Numbered from the stretch's first letter, positions 16,099-34,387 are shown. The stretch: DNA of 64,000 nucleotides from Phytopseudomonas daroniae (GCF_004327285.1 NZ_QJUI01000012.1:124001-188000), one strand, 5' to 3'. Made by a program: numbers and translations. The notes: a model not told the origin generated them from the letters alone.

Positions 16099-16938
16099 TC
16101 AGCGAGTCAGCGCCTCGGCATGATGGCGCAGGTGATCCTCGATAAAGCTGGCGATGAAGTAGTAGCTATGGTCATAGCCCGGTTGCAGGCGCAGCGTCAG
16201 CGGGTGATTCGCCGCCTTGGCCGCCGCTTCCAGCACATTGGGTTTGAGCTGGTCTTCCAGGAAATCGTCGCGATCGCCCTGGTCGACCAGGATCGGCAGT
16301 TTCTCTGCCGCTTCGGCGATCAGCACACTGGCATCCCACTCGCGCCAGCGCGAACGATCCTCGCCCAGGTAGTTTGAAAATGCCTTTTCGCCCCACGGGC
16401 AGCTCAGCGGATTGGTGATCGGCGAAAAAGCCGAGACCGACTGATAGCGGCCCGGATTCTTCAGGGCGCAGATCAGCGCGCCATGGCCGCCCATGGAATG
16501 CCCGGCGATGCCGCGCTTGTCCGATACCGGGAAGTTGGCCTCGATCAGCGCCGGCAGCTCCTGCACCACGTAGTCGTACATGCGGTAATGGCGTGCCCAG
16601 GGTTCCTGGGTGGCATTGACGTAGAAGCCGGCGCCCAAGCCGAAGTCGTAGGCGCCATTGGCATCATCAGGCACACCTTCGCCACGAGGGCTGGTGTCCG
16701 GCGCTACGATGATCAGGCCAAGCTCGGCCGCCATGCGCTGGGCACCGGCCTTTTGCATGAAGTTCTCATCGGTACAGGTCAGGCCGCTGAGCCAGTACAG
16801 CACCGGTAGTTTGGCGCCCTGCTCGGCCTGCGGCGGCAGGTAGACGGCGAATACCATGTCGCAGTTGAGCGACGTGGAGCGGTGGCGATAGCGCTTGTGC
16901 CAGCCGCCAAAGCTCTTGTTGCTGGAAACGATTTCCAT
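16099..16938 (-). CDS. fghA: S-formylglutathione hydrolase
   Basis: A 279-residue alpha/beta hydrolase of the esterase D family that splits S-formylglutathione into formate and glutathione, the second step of glutathione-dependent formaldehyde detoxification. The nucleophile is S148 in [10 protein letters not shown]. The oxyanion region [13 protein letters not shown] and the catalytic Asp/His blocks DQGDRDDFL and [10 protein letters not shown] are present. The gene lies 79 bases downstream of adhC, which makes its substrate. That gap is filled by a CAAGC-heptad palindrome. Confidence 0.96.
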   Translation of the reverse strand: MEIVSSNKSFGGWHKRYRHRSTSLNCDMVFAVYLPPQAEQGAKLPVLYWLSGLTCTDENFMQKAGAQRMAAELGLIIVAPDTSPRGEGVPDDANGAYDFGLGAGFYVNATQEPWARHYRMYDYVVQELPALIEANFPVSDKRGIAGHSMGGHGALICALKNPGRYQSVSAFSPITNPLSCPWGEKAFSNYLGEDRSRWREWDASVLIAEAAEKLPILVDQGDRDDFLEDQLKPNVLEAAAKAANHPLTLRLQPGYDHSYYFIASFIEDHLRHHAEALTR

Positions 16939-16950
16939 GGGGCCCTCCGG

Positions 16951-17015
16951 GCAGCTTCAAGCTGCAAGCCTCAAGCGCCAAGCAGCGCAGGTCACTTGTA
17001 GCTTGTCGCTGCAGC
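16951..17015. repeat. CAAGC-heptad extragenic palindrome
   Basis: In the adhC-fghA gap, four heptads of the form NNCAAGC run from 16954 (TTCAAGC, TGCAAGC, CTCAAGC, GCCAAGC). They are followed by an imperfect inverted arm CTTGTAGCTTGTCGCTGCAG. Related sequences lie before tilS (26491-26581) and before map (45984-46107). Confidence 0.65.
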
Positions 17016-17017
17016 TA

Positions 17018-18265
<1,248 letters not shown>

Positions 18266-19153
18266 ATGAATCGCTGGGAAGGCTTGGACGAATTCGTAGC
18301 CGTCGCCGAATGCGGTCAGTTCACCGCCGCTGCCGAGCGCCTGGGCCTTTCTTCATCCCAGGTGAGCCGGCAGATCGCACGCCTGGAAGAACGCCTGCAT
18401 ACGCGGCTGTTCTATCGCACCACGCGCAAGGTGGCGCTGACCGAAGCGGGGCAGACATTTCTGCAGCATTGCCAACGCCTGCAGGACGCGCGCGAAGAAG
18501 CGCTCAACGCGATTGGCGATCTCGGCAGCGAGCCCAAGGGGCTGCTGCGCATGACCTGTGCGGTGGCCTACGGCGAGCGCTTCATCGTGCCGCTGGTCAC
18601 TGCATTCGCGGCCCGTCATCCACGGCTTTCCGTGGATATCGAGCTGAGCAATCGCACTCTGGATCTGCTGCAGGACGGTTTCGACATCGCGATTCGCCTC
18701 GGCCGCCTGCAAGACTCGCGGATGCTGGCGACGCGCCTGGCGCCCCGGCGCATGTACCTCTGTGCATCCCCCGATTACCTGCAGCGCTACGGACGACCGC
18801 ACAGCCTGTCGGAGCTGGCTCGCCACAACTGCCTGGTCGGTAGCAGCGATGTCTGGACATTCCAGCTGGATGGCCGTGAGGCCTCGCAGCGGATTCAGGG
18901 CAACTGGCGCTGCAACAGTGGCCAGGCCGTGCTGGACGCTGCGCTGGGCGGGCTTGGTCTGTGTCAGTTGCCCGACTATTACGTGCTCGAACACTTGCGC
19001 AGCGGTGCCCTGGTGTCCCTGCTCGACAACCATCAACCACCGAATACCGCTGTGTGGGCGCTCTATCCGCAACAGCGGCATCTGTCGCCCAAGGTCAGGC
19101 AATTGATCGATGCGTTACGGGACGGGTTGAGCCAGCGTGCTGAATACACCTGA
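18266..19153 (+). CDS. gfnR: LysR-family regulator, GfnR-like
   Basis: A 295-residue LysR-type regulator. The winged helix is at residues 1-60 (TAAAERLGLSSSQVSRQIARL), followed by a linker helix and a two-lobe effector domain starting near residue 90. Its position, divergent from adhC-fghA, matches gfnR of P. aeruginosa, which activates formaldehyde detoxification; the symbol rests on this context and on family. The effector domain resembles the group that includes CrgA/DhcR-type regulators. Start chosen at MNRWEGLDEF, with AGGGGAA upstream. Confidence 0.85.
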   Translation: MNRWEGLDEFVAVAECGQFTAAAERLGLSSSQVSRQIARLEERLHTRLFYRTTRKVALTEAGQTFLQHCQRLQDAREEALNAIGDLGSEPKGLLRMTCAVAYGERFIVPLVTAFAARHPRLSVDIELSNRTLDLLQDGFDIAIRLGRLQDSRMLATRLAPRRMYLCASPDYLQRYGRPHSLSELARHNCLVGSSDVWTFQLDGREASQRIQGNWRCNSGQAVLDAALGGLGLCQLPDYYVLEHLRSGALVSLLDNHQPPNTAVWALYPQQRHLSPKVRQLIDALRDGLSQRAEYT

Positions 19154-19272
19154 GCACCCAGCCGCTCATATGCTGTCACAACCGCCAGCGAACCTCTGTC
19201 GCCATCAGCTCGTCGTAAATCATGAGGCCCTTGTTCGGGCCGTTGCGAACCCACCAGCATGAGGAAATGGTT

Positions 19273-19596
19273 ATGCAGGTCATGGTCAACAGCGGAAAGC
19301 ACGTCGACACCTCGATGGCGTTCAAGACAGATATCCGAGGTCGAGTCCGGGACAAATTACAGCGCTATGAGGAGCACCTCACACGCGTGGAAATTCATCT
19401 CTCGGACGAAAACGCGCTGAAGAGCGGCCCACAGGACAAGCGTTGCAAGGTAGAAGCGCGCATGAAAGGGCGCGACCCCATGTCGGTTTCCTTCGATGCC
19501 AGTGAAATGCAGCAGGCCATCGACGGTGCCATGAACAAGCTCACCAGTGTGCTCGATCGCAACCTTGGCAAGAATGCCAAGAAGTGGATTCACTGA
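19273..19596 (+). CDS. HPF/RaiA-family ribosome-associated protein
   Basis: A 107-residue protein of the ribosome hibernation-factor fold. It shows beta-strand and helix spacing as in YfiA/HPF (RVRDKLQRYEEHLTRVEIHL, KVEARMKGRDPMSVS, then a C-terminal helix MQQAIDGAMNKLTSVLDRNL). It lacks the long C-terminal dimerisation domain of long-form HPF. Such proteins sit in the mRNA/tRNA channel of the 30S subunit and silence ribosomes in stationary phase. This is a second, more divergent copy type; the canonical hpf of Pseudomonas lies next to rpoN, so this one may respond to a different stress. The start was set by GAGG eight bases before the ATG. Confidence 0.78.
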   Translation: MQVMVNSGKHVDTSMAFKTDIRGRVRDKLQRYEEHLTRVEIHLSDENALKSGPQDKRCKVEARMKGRDPMSVSFDASEMQQAIDGAMNKLTSVLDRNLGKNAKKWIH

Positions 19597-19655
19597 GAGC
19601 GGCAGCGGGCTGCCCTGCATCAACACAGCAATCTGCTGGCTGCTGAAGCGCGTAG

Positions 19656-19745
19656 GGTGGGTGATGTTTTTTCACCCACCATTGCGATCGCGGAGTGGTG
19701 GACGGATCGAACCGCGTAGGTGAAACGTCGTCCACAAACTGCACC
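19656..19745. repeat. GGTGGGTGA hairpin-type extragenic repeat
   Basis: Between the convergent hibernation-factor and ispD genes. A perfect 9-base stem GGTGGGTGA/TCACCCACC (19656-19664 with 19672-19680) is followed by a second, weaker arm, GGTGGACGG with CGTCGTCCAC. The sequence style (CGTAGGGTGGGTG...CACCCACC) resembles a dispersed element I recall from several Pseudomonas genomes. There is only one copy in this window. It may double as the terminator of one or both genes. Confidence 0.5.
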
Positions 19746-19801
19746 ATTCGCCCGCAAGGCTAGACGCCCCGCAGCTCCTACACGATCATATTATTGCGGC
19801 A

Positions 19802-20512
19802 TCAATTCCGGCCACGCCACAGGCGCTCCAGGTAGTGCAGGTCTTCCGGGCGGGTGACCTTGAGGTTATCCGCCCGGCCTTCCACGAGGCGCGGCGACTG
19901 ACCAGCCCATTCGATGGCCGAGGCTTCATCGGTCACCGCGACATCCGACACCAACGCTTCGGCCAGCGCGCGGTGCAGCGCACCGAGGCGGAACATCTGC
20001 GGCGTATAGGCCTGCCAGATCACCGAGCGATCGATGGTTTCGCGCACACGCCCATCGCTGCCGACACGCTTGAGCGTATCCCGAGCAGGAACGGCGAGCA
20101 GCCCGCCTACAGCGTCATCAGCCAGCTCGGCCAACAGCAGATCGAGATCGCTCTGCGCCAGATTAGGGCGTGCAGCGTCATGCACCAGCACCCAATCCTG
20201 TTCAGCAGCACCGAGCTCGCCCAGGCGCAGCAAAGCGTTGAGTACCGAGCCGGCACGCTCTGCACCGCCTGCGGCAATGTGAATGCGTGAATCGTGGGCG
20301 CAACTCAGGGTTGGCCAGAACGGATCGTCCTCGGCCAGGCTGATCACCACGCCGCGTAGGCACGGATGATCGAGAAAACAATTGAGGGTATGTTCGAGAA
20401 TGCTTTTGCCGGCCAGTTGCAGGTATTGCTTGGGCCTGTCGGCATGCATGCGGCTACCGATGCCGGCGGCCGGAATCACCGCCCAGAAGGACGGCAGGTC
20501 AGGTGTGTTCAT
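19802..20512 (-). CDS. ispD: 2-C-methyl-D-erythritol 4-phosphate cytidylyltransferase
   Basis: A 236-residue enzyme that couples methylerythritol 4-phosphate to CTP in the MEP pathway. The nucleotide-binding loop is AVIPAAGIGSRMHADRPKQY (residues 11-30), followed by VLVHDAARPN and the C-terminal DEASAIEW motif. The gene overlaps ftsB by four bases (ATGA), the usual ftsB-ispD arrangement. CTP for it would come from PyrG encoded a few genes upstream. Confidence 0.96.
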   Translation of the reverse strand: MNTPDLPSFWAVIPAAGIGSRMHADRPKQYLQLAGKSILEHTLNCFLDHPCLRGVVISLAEDDPFWPTLSCAHDSRIHIAAGGAERAGSVLNALLRLGELGAAEQDWVLVHDAARPNLAQSDLDLLLAELADDAVGGLLAVPARDTLKRVGSDGRVRETIDRSVIWQAYTPQMFRLGALHRALAEALVSDVAVTDEASAIEWAGQSPRLVEGRADNLKVTRPEDLHYLERLWRGRN

Positions 20513-20787
20513 TCGGCCAACTGGTAGAGGGTTTCGCCGTCCTTGACCATGCCCAGTTCATGGCGGGCACGCTCCTCGACGGTTTCCATACCCTTTTTCA
20601 GCTCCATGACTTCCGCTTCGAGGATACGGTTGCGCTCGAGCAGGCGCTCGTTCTCGCCTTCCTGATCGGCGATCTGCTGCTGCAGATCGCTAACCTGCGC
20701 CAGACTGCCCTCGCCTACCCACAGGCGATATTGCAGCCCTGCAAGCACCAGAACCAGAACGAAAAACAGCCAGTAGGAACTACGCAT
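20509..20787 (-). CDS. ftsB: cell division protein FtsB
   Basis: A 92-residue bitopic membrane protein of the divisome, forming the FtsQLB complex that signals to FtsWI. One transmembrane helix (YWLFFVLVLVLAGLQY, residues 5-20) is followed by a coiled coil (LQQQIADQEGENERLLERNR) and a periplasmic tail with ERARHELGMVK. The short form starting at MRSSYW is the family length; the frame continues 15 codons upstream without family similarity. It lies after eno and overlaps ispD. Confidence 0.93.
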   Translation of the reverse strand: MRSSYWLFFVLVLVLAGLQYRLWVGEGSLAQVSDLQQQIADQEGENERLLERNRILEAEVMELKKGMETVEERARHELGMVKDGETLYQLAE

Positions 20788-20908
20788 GACAGGTGAGGCA
20801 CTCGGATAAGAAAGGGTCGCTGCTGCGGACATCTGTCGATTCTCCCTGCGTCATCGGCATCCAACAAGACCGTGAAGGCGACTCGGCAGCTCTCGACAGA
20901 GCCCGCGT

Positions 20909-20931
20909 GGCGAGGTGTTGGCCACCTCGCC
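20909..20931 (-). terminator. hairpin after eno
   Basis: A 9-base GC-rich stem GGCGAGGTG/CACCTCGCC with a five-base loop, 14 bases after the eno stop on the minus strand. No T tract follows, so it is at most a weak or rho-assisted terminator or an mRNA-stabilising hairpin before ftsB. Confidence 0.4.
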
Positions 20932-20944
20932 GTGCGAACCTACC

Positions 20945-22300
<1,356 letters not shown>

Positions 22301-22329
22301 TCAACGGCAGACCGGGCTGACATGACAAA

Positions 22330-22347
22330 CCCGGCCAAAAGGCCGGG
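22330..22347 (-). terminator. weak hairpin between kdsA and eno
   Basis: CCCGGCC/GGCCGGG with a four-base loop, followed on the minus strand by TTTGTC. It is placed 36 bases beyond the kdsA stop. It is probably a partial terminator or attenuating hairpin rather than a full stop. Confidence 0.45.
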
Positions 22348-22382
22348 CGGTGAAACAGATAAGCGAACCACGGAAACGCCAA

Positions 22383-24929
<2,547 letters not shown>

Positions 24930-25158
24930 TTAGCAAACATGGCGAACCATGCTGCAAATAGCAAACATTCACCGCTTCCGGAAGAAGCAGCAAATACCTG
25001 AATAGAGACGGGAGGGCAGTCTACCGGAAACGTCCTGACGGGGGAAGAACACGAAGCCCAAAGCGCGGCAAAACCTGCTGAAATGAAACAGCGACTTTCC
25101 GGCCAAAAGCCTTTAGCAAGGGAGATGCGCCCTGTGGGATTCGATCACCAGCCAGCCC

Positions 25159-26484
25159 TCACGGGCGATGGTTACCGTGCACACTCTGGCGCGACTCAGG
25201 CTCGGGCGGGTGCCAGTGAAGCTTGCCACAACCAGAGCTGGCGAGCAGGTTGGCGACGGCGACAAGCCGCCCGTCGCACAGCAGCAACGGGATACGCCCA
25301 CGGATAAACTCGGGCACGCCCGCTTCCTGCAAGAGACGCTTCAGATCGCGCCGACCACGCCCAGGCACATCGAGAATCTCGCCGCCCTGGCGATAGCCGA
25401 TGCTCAACTGCCCTGCCGGCACGACACCTTCTAGCCAGACCCGGCCATTGCCAGGTAACAAAAGCGGCTGTTCCACCTGCGACCAGGGTTGCAGCTGTCC
25501 CGACCAGGGTGCGCGCCACCGAGCATCGAGCCACAACAGGCTGCCACCATGGCGACGGAGCTCTCCACGCTCCAGACGCCAGATCGGGCTGGCGTCGGCT
25601 GCGGCATCACGCAGATCGTGCCATCCCTGCCAGTGGCGGCTATCGGGTAAGCGAGTGAAGTCCGCCAGCCAGTACCGGAGCAGATTGCGCTGACGGGCAT
25701 CGGACAGCTGGCGCAGCGCTTGTAAATCGAGACAGGGAATATCCAGCCAATCGAGATTCAGCCGTCCGCGTGCGTGCTGCATATCGAGCTCGGCCAACGC
25801 CTGCAGCAACCCCTGCGCCTCGGCCTGATGCTCCGCTGCACGCGCCAGCACCTGGGCAGCCTTCGGCCAATGCCGTTGCAAACGCGGCAGAATCTCCTGG
25901 CGTAGAAAATTGCGGGCAAGACCCGTATCGGTATTCGATGGGTCGTCCACCCAGAGCAGCCCGTGGGCTGCGGCATAAGCCTCCAGCACGCTGCGCGGCA
26001 CGCCCAGCAGAGGCCGGACAGCATGCCCATCAGCGAGCGGGCGGCTATCAGCCATGGCAGCAAGTCCTTGCACTCCAGCGCCACGCAACAGCCGATAGAG
26101 GACGGTTTCAGCCTGATCATCCTGATGCTGGGCGAGCAGCAACACCTCACCAGCATTCAGAGCCGCAGCGAACGCCCCATAGCGCGCCTCGCGGGCGGCT
26201 CGTTCCAGGCTGGCACCTGGCTCGACTTGCACATGCTGAATGCTCAGCGACACACCCAGCTCATCGCACAGACGCTGGCAATGTGCGGGCCACGCGTCAG
26301 CGGCGGCCTGCAGGCCGTGATGAACATGAATAGCGGAGATTGGCGGTAGCGCGTTGTGCCGGGAAGCCTGCACCAGCAGATGCAGCAACACGCTGGAATC
26401 CAGACCACCGGAGAAAGCCACCCGCCAGGCAGGTGCCTCACGCCACACGGCAAGGCGTGCGAGCAGATGGGATTCGAGGGACAT
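25159..26484 (-). CDS. tilS: tRNA(Ile)-lysidine synthase
   Basis: A 441-residue essential enzyme that attaches lysine to C34 of the tRNA-Ile with CAU anticodon, changing its codon specificity from AUG to AUA. The PP-loop ATPase motif is AFSGGLDSSVLLHLL (SGGLDS at residues 25-30). The C-terminal TilS substrate-binding domains follow (VPGRGRRDLKRLLQEAGVP). The ATG at 26484 is taken as start; a GTG two codons upstream is possible. No good ribosome binding site precedes either, because a heptanucleotide tandem array begins seven bases upstream. Confidence 0.95.
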   Translation of the reverse strand: MSLESHLLARLAVWREAPAWRVAFSGGLDSSVLLHLLVQASRHNALPPISAIHVHHGLQAAADAWPAHCQRLCDELGVSLSIQHVQVEPGASLERAAREARYGAFAAALNAGEVLLLAQHQDDQAETVLYRLLRGAGVQGLAAMADSRPLADGHAVRPLLGVPRSVLEAYAAAHGLLWVDDPSNTDTGLARNFLRQEILPRLQRHWPKAAQVLARAAEHQAEAQGLLQALAELDMQHARGRLNLDWLDIPCLDLQALRQLSDARQRNLLRYWLADFTRLPDSRHWQGWHDLRDAAADASPIWRLERGELRRHGGSLLWLDARWRAPWSGQLQPWSQVEQPLLLPGNGRVWLEGVVPAGQLSIGYRQGGEILDVPGRGRRDLKRLLQEAGVPEFIRGRIPLLLCDGRLVAVANLLASSGCGKLHWHPPEPESRQSVHGNHRP

Positions 26485-26490
26485 GAGCAC

Positions 26491-26581
26491 AGCTACAAGC
26501 TACAAGCTACAAGCTACAAGCTACAAGCTACAAGCTACAAGCTCCAAGCGAGATCGTCCCACTTGCAGCTTGCCGCTTGTA
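26491..26581. repeat. AGCTACA heptanucleotide tandem array with inverted arm
   Basis: Seven perfect tandem AGCTACA units (26491-26539) and one variant, AGCTCCA, fill the space directly upstream of the tilS start. After a 16-base spacer comes CTTGCAGCTTGCCGCTTGTAG (about 26561-26581), complementary to a unit pair. It belongs to the same CAAGC-heptad palindrome family seen at 16951 and 45984, but with one arm expanded. Confidence 0.85.
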
Positions 26582-26605
26582 GGGGGCGGCCATCCGCCTT
26601 GCGGC

Positions 26606-27556
26606 TCAGGCAATACCGTAGCTCATCAGGCGCTCGTAACGACGTGCCAGCAGGGCGTCGGTGTCGAGCTCGCGCAGGTCGTCGAGCTGAGCGCCCAGAG
26701 TCTGACGGATCGACTCGGCGGCGGCGGCCGGATCACGGTGTGCGCCGCCCAGCGGCTCGGCGATCACCTTGTCGACGATACCCAGACCTTTCAGACGCTC
26801 GGCGGTGATGCCCATGGCTTCGGCGGCATCCGGCGCCTTCTCGGCGGTTTTCCACAGGATCGACGCGCAGCCTTCCGGCGAGATCACCGCGTAAGTGGAG
26901 TACTGCAGCATGTTCAGGCTGTCGCACACGCCAATGGCCAGTGCACCGCCAGAGCCGCCTTCACCGATCACGGTGGCGATAATTGGCGTCTTCAGGCGCG
27001 CCATGACGCGCAGGTTCCAGGCGATGGCCTCGCTCTGACCACGCTCTTCGGCATCGATGCCCGGATAGGCGCCCGGCGTGTCGATGAAGGTCAGGATCGG
27101 CATCTTGAAGCGTTCGGCCATTTCCATCAGACGGCAAGCCTTGCGGTAGCCTTCCGGACGCGGCATGCCGAAGTTGCGGCGTACCTTTTCACGGACTTCA
27201 CGGCCCTTCTGGTGACCGATGACCATGGCCGGCTGGCCGTTCAGACGCGCCACGCCACCGACGATGGCGGCGTCATCGGAGAAATGACGGTCGCCGTGCA
27301 GTTCATCGAACTCGGTGAAGATGTGCTGCAGGTAGTCCAGGGTATAGGGCCGCTGCGGGTGACGGGCAAGCCTGGCAATCTGCCAACTGGTCAGATTGCC
27401 GAAGATGCTCTCGGTCAGCGTACTGCTCTTGTCCTGCAGGCGGGCGATTTCGTCGCCGATGTTCAGGGAGTTGTCGTTACCAACCAGGCGAAGCTCTTCG
27501 ATCTTGGCTTGCAGGTCGGCAATCGGCTGTTCGAAATCGAGATAATTCGGGTTCAT
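26606..27556 (-). CDS. accA: acetyl-CoA carboxylase carboxyltransferase subunit alpha
   Basis: A 316-residue subunit which, with AccD, transfers CO2 from carboxybiotin to acetyl-CoA, giving malonyl-CoA for fatty-acid synthesis. The carboxyltransferase blocks [19 protein letters not shown] and [20 protein letters not shown] are intact. Start at [10 protein letters not shown], the pseudomonad N-terminus. The gene lies between dnaE and tilS in the conserved order. Confidence 0.97.
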   Translation of the reverse strand: MNPNYLDFEQPIADLQAKIEELRLVGNDNSLNIGDEIARLQDKSSTLTESIFGNLTSWQIARLARHPQRPYTLDYLQHIFTEFDELHGDRHFSDDAAIVGGVARLNGQPAMVIGHQKGREVREKVRRNFGMPRPEGYRKACRLMEMAERFKMPILTFIDTPGAYPGIDAEERGQSEAIAWNLRVMARLKTPIIATVIGEGGSGGALAIGVCDSLNMLQYSTYAVISPEGCASILWKTAEKAPDAAEAMGITAERLKGLGIVDKVIAEPLGGAHRDPAAAAESIRQTLGAQLDDLRELDTDALLARRYERLMSYGIA

Positions 27557-27812
27557 AGGCATCCGTCATGCGTCGACGGCCACAGGGCCGGGGAGCGTGT
27601 ATCCATTTGGCGCCTACCTTATAGGAACAGGCGCATTCAGGTCGACACTTGCAAGGCACTTCCGGCAGCGAATATGCCAGCAAACGCACTTTGGCATTCG
27701 CTCGGCAGCCAAACCCCAGGGATTCGGTCGCGCCAGCGGCGATCATGCAGTGTCACGGGCATCGTGCGGAGCCTTTACAGACTGTTTGGCCCCGCATTTC
27801 AGCGCCGCAATT

Positions 27813-31352
<3,540 letters not shown>

Positions 31353-31428
31353 GAAAAAGCCCTGCAGGAAAAGCGACAAAACGCGGATTGTACCGTAACT
31401 GGAAGCAGGGGCAGTGGGCTGAGTGCGC

Positions 31429-32037
31429 TCAGTTACCGGTTGCGGCTTCCAGCAGGCGGCGTACCGGCGCGAAGGAGCGCCGGTGGATCGGAGTCGGGCC
31501 CAGGCGAAGCAGAGCCTCCAGGTGCACGGGCGTCGGGTACCCCTTGTGCAGGGCGATACCGTAACCCGGATAGAGGGCATCGAGCTCACGCATTTCGCGA
31601 TCCCGGCTGACCTTGGCGAGGATCGAGGCAGCAGCGATGGCCGGCACGCGACCGTCACCCTGCACAACAGCGGCGCTGGGTACGGACAGCTTCGGGCAGC
31701 GATTGCCATCGATCAGCGCCAGCTTCGGTGTAACACTCAGGCCTTCGACGGCGCGCTGCATGGCCAGCATGGTGGCATGCAGAATATTCAGTTGGTCGAT
31801 CTCCTCCACTTCGGCGCGGGCAATGCACCAGGCCAGGGCCTTTTCGCGGATTTCATCGAACAGCTTCTCGCGGCGCGCCTCACTGAGTTTCTTGGAATCG
31901 TTGAGGCCAAGGATCGGCCGCGCCGGATCGAGAATCACCGCGGCAGTCACCACCGCACCGCACAAGGGGCCGCGGCCAACTTCGTCGACACCGGCGACCA
32001 GTTCTTCGACTGTCGAGAAATCCAGCCCCAATTGCAT
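31429..32037 (-). CDS. rnhB: ribonuclease HII
   Basis: A 202-residue endonuclease that removes ribonucleotides from RNA-DNA hybrids and nicks misincorporated ribonucleotides in DNA. The first catalytic residues are D and E in [12 protein letters not shown] near residue 17. Further acidic residues lie in [15 protein letters not shown] and the [12 protein letters not shown] block. The start ATG overlaps the lpxB stop (ATGA). The standard lpxB-rnhB-dnaE order. Confidence 0.96.
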   Translation of the reverse strand: MQLGLDFSTVEELVAGVDEVGRGPLCGAVVTAAVILDPARPILGLNDSKKLSEARREKLFDEIREKALAWCIARAEVEEIDQLNILHATMLAMQRAVEGLSVTPKLALIDGNRCPKLSVPSAAVVQGDGRVPAIAAASILAKVSRDREMRELDALYPGYGIALHKGYPTPVHLEALLRLGPTPIHRRSFAPVRRLLEAATGN

Positions 32038-33170
32038 CAGCGACGCCCCAGCAAATCGAGCACTGCGGCAGCGGCGCGCTCGGAGGCACCACGTCGCAGG
32101 GTACGGTGAATGGCATCGAAGCCTTCGGTCTGCACCACGCCATCGACCAGCAGCGGTGCCACAGTCTGGGCCAGCGCGTCGGCAGTGGCGGCATCCTGAA
32201 TCAGCTCGGGCACCAGGAGCCGCTGCGCGAGCAGGTTGGGCAGCGAGATATAAGGGCTTTTCACCAGACGCTTGAGGATGCTGAAGGTCATGGGTGCCAC
32301 ACGATAGGCCACCACCATCGGCCGCTTGTACAGCAGCGCCTCGAGCGTGGCGGTGCCGGACGCGATCAGCACCGCATCGCAAGCAGCCAGGGCGTCGTGG
32401 GAGCGACCATCGAGCAGCAACAGCGGCAGGTCACGGCCACCGAGCATCTGCTCGAGCTGTTGGCGACGCTCCGGGCTGGCACAGGGCAATACGAAACGCA
32501 CGCCAGGGCGCAGTGCGCGCAGTCGCTCGGCGGCATCGAGGAACAGGCTGCCGAGGCGCGACACTTCACCACCGCGGCTACCCGGCAGCAGAGCCACCAC
32601 GGGAGCATCGACGGGCAGTCCCAGCATCTCTCGGGCAGCAGGGCGATCCGCCTGCAGCGGAATGGCATCAGCCAGCGGATGCCCGACAAAGCACACGGGC
32701 ACCTGGTGCGCCTCGTAGAACTGCGCCTCGAACGGAAACAGAGTGAGCATCAGGTCGCAGGCATCGCGAATTTTCAGTACGCGCTTCTGCCGCCAGGCCC
32801 AGACCGAGGGGCTGACGTAATGCACGGTGCGAATACCGGCACGGCGTAGCTTGAGTTCGACACCAAGGGTGAAGTCAGGCGCGTCGATGCCGATGAACAC
32901 ATCGGGTTTGCGTTCGATCAGGCTGGCGACCAGGCGACGACGGCGTGACAGCAGTTCAGGCAAACGGCCGAGCACCTCGACCAGGCCCATGACCGCCAGG
33001 CGCTCCATGGGAAAATCGCTGACCAGCCCCTCGGCCTGCATGCGCGGGCCGCCGACGCCGATGAACTCGACATTGGGGTGCTGGATTTTCAGCGCCTGCA
33101 TCAGGCCTGCGCCAAGAATATCGCCGGATGCCTCGCCGGCGACCAGCGCGACACGCAATACTTCAGCCAT
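32037..33170 (-). CDS. lpxB: lipid-A-disaccharide synthase
   Basis: A 377-residue GT19 glycosyltransferase joining UDP-2,3-diacylglucosamine and lipid X into the lipid A disaccharide. The N-terminal motif is [15 protein letters not shown], with [13 protein letters not shown] next. The donor-binding [13 protein letters not shown] and the C-terminal [19 protein letters not shown] are family hallmarks. It is peripheral on the inner membrane. It lies three bases after lpxA. Confidence 0.97.
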   Translation of the reverse strand: MAEVLRVALVAGEASGDILGAGLMQALKIQHPNVEFIGVGGPRMQAEGLVSDFPMERLAVMGLVEVLGRLPELLSRRRRLVASLIERKPDVFIGIDAPDFTLGVELKLRRAGIRTVHYVSPSVWAWRQKRVLKIRDACDLMLTLFPFEAQFYEAHQVPVCFVGHPLADAIPLQADRPAAREMLGLPVDAPVVALLPGSRGGEVSRLGSLFLDAAERLRALRPGVRFVLPCASPERRQQLEQMLGGRDLPLLLLDGRSHDALAACDAVLIASGTATLEALLYKRPMVVAYRVAPMTFSILKRLVKSPYISLPNLLAQRLLVPELIQDAATADALAQTVAPLLVDGVVQTEGFDAIHRTLRRGASERAAAAVLDLLGRR

Positions 33171-33173
33171 GGG

Positions 33174-33950
33174 TCAGCGGGTGATGCCGCGGCTGGAGGT
33201 CAGGATGGAGTCACGGAAAACCGCTACTTCGGAGAATTGCGTTGCCACGTCTTCCAGTTCCACCAGCGCTTCTTCGATGGTGAAACCCTGGCGGTAGACG
33301 ATCTTGTATGCACGACGCAGCGCCTGCATCGCCTCGGAGCTGAACCCACGACGGCGCAAGCCTTCGAAGTTCATGCTGCGCGCCTCGGCGGGGTTGCCGG
33401 ATACGGTGACATAAGCCGGAACGTCCTTGCCGATCGCCGCGCCCATGCCAGCGAAGGCATGCGCACCGATGTGGCAGAACTGATGAACCAGGGTATAGCC
33501 GGAAAGGATCGCCCAATCGCCAATGTGTACGTGCCCGGCCAGCGCCACGTTGTTGACCAGAATGCAGTTGTTGCCGACGACACTGTCATGACCGATATGG
33601 GCATAGGCCATGATCAGGTTGTGGTCACCGATCGTGGTTTCGTCACGATCCTGAACGGTACCACGATGCATGGTCACGCCTTCGCGGATGATGTTGTGAT
33701 CACCGATGACCAGACGCGTAGGCTCGCCCTTGTACTTGCGATCCGGAGTGTCCTCGCCAAGCGAGGCGAACTGATAAATCCGGTTGTGCTTCCCGATACG
33801 GGTAGGCCCCTTGATGATCACATTGGGACCCAGCACGCAGCCCTCGCCAATTTCTACGTCGGGCCCAATAATCGACCAAGGGCCGACGACGACGTCGTCT
33901 GCCAGCTTGGCGCTGGGATCGATGATGGCGCGAGGGTCAATCAAACTCAT
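33174..33950 (-). CDS. lpxA: UDP-N-acetylglucosamine acyltransferase
   Basis: A 258-residue left-handed beta-helix enzyme that adds the first 3-hydroxyacyl chain to UDP-GlcNAc, the first step of lipid A synthesis. Hexapeptide repeats run through the first two-thirds ([18 protein letters not shown]). The catalytic His lies in the [15 protein letters not shown] block. The start at [11 protein letters not shown] overlaps the fabZ stop by four bases. Confidence 0.97.
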   Translation of the reverse strand: MSLIDPRAIIDPSAKLADDVVVGPWSIIGPDVEIGEGCVLGPNVIIKGPTRIGKHNRIYQFASLGEDTPDRKYKGEPTRLVIGDHNIIREGVTMHRGTVQDRDETTIGDHNLIMAYAHIGHDSVVGNNCILVNNVALAGHVHIGDWAILSGYTLVHQFCHIGAHAFAGMGAAIGKDVPAYVTVSGNPAEARSMNFEGLRRRGFSSEAMQALRRAYKIVYRQGFTIEEALVELEDVATQFSEVAVFRDSILTSSRGITR

Positions 33951-34387
33951 AACTTGCGTTCCGCACAGATGATTTCGGCCGAGCATACTTCCTTGCCATC
34001 GACCGTGGCCTTGCATTCGAACTTCCAGATGCTGCGCTTGCTGCTGAGGAACTTGGCCTCGAGGATCAGTTGGTCGCCAGGTACTACCGGCTGACGGAAG
34101 CGTAGTTTATCGGAGCCGACAAAGTAGTAGAGCGTGCCGTCGGCAGGCTTCACGTCCATCATCTTGAAACCCAGAATGCCGGCGGCTTGCGCCATGGCCT
34201 CGATGATGAGGACACCAGGCATGATCGGGTGCTCGGGGAAATGGCCATTGAAGAATGGCTCATTGACGCTGACATTCTTATAGGCACGAACGCTCTTGCC
34301 TTCAAGATCCAGATCCGTAACCCGATCCACCAGCAGAAACGGGTAACGGTGCGGCAAGTATTCGCGAATTTCGTTGATGTCCATCAT
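33947..34387 (-). CDS. fabZ: 3-hydroxyacyl-ACP dehydratase FabZ
   Basis: A 146-residue hotdog-fold enzyme of fatty-acid elongation. The catalytic pair is H49 in [12 protein letters not shown] and E63 in LIIEAMAQ. The N-terminal [22 protein letters not shown] is typical of Pseudomonas. It competes with LpxA for 3-hydroxyacyl-ACP, and cotranscription with lpxA and lpxD keeps the two uses in step. Confidence 0.97.
   Translation of the reverse strand: MMDINEIREYLPHRYPFLLVDRVTDLDLEGKSVRAYKNVSVNEPFFNGHFPEHPIMPGVLIIEAMAQAAGILGFKMMDVKPADGTLYYFVGSDKLRFRQPVVPGDQLILEAKFLSSKRSIWKFECKATVDGKEVCSAEIICAERKL

Noticed and set aside
25083..25307. 74-codon plus-strand frame between pyrG and tilS
   Set aside because: Extends antisense into tilS, with no motif; the 295-base gap shows nothing else recognisable.
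26491..26546. CRISPR-like direct repeats
   Set aside because: Units are 7 bases in strict tandem with no spacers; a simple tandem array, not CRISPR.
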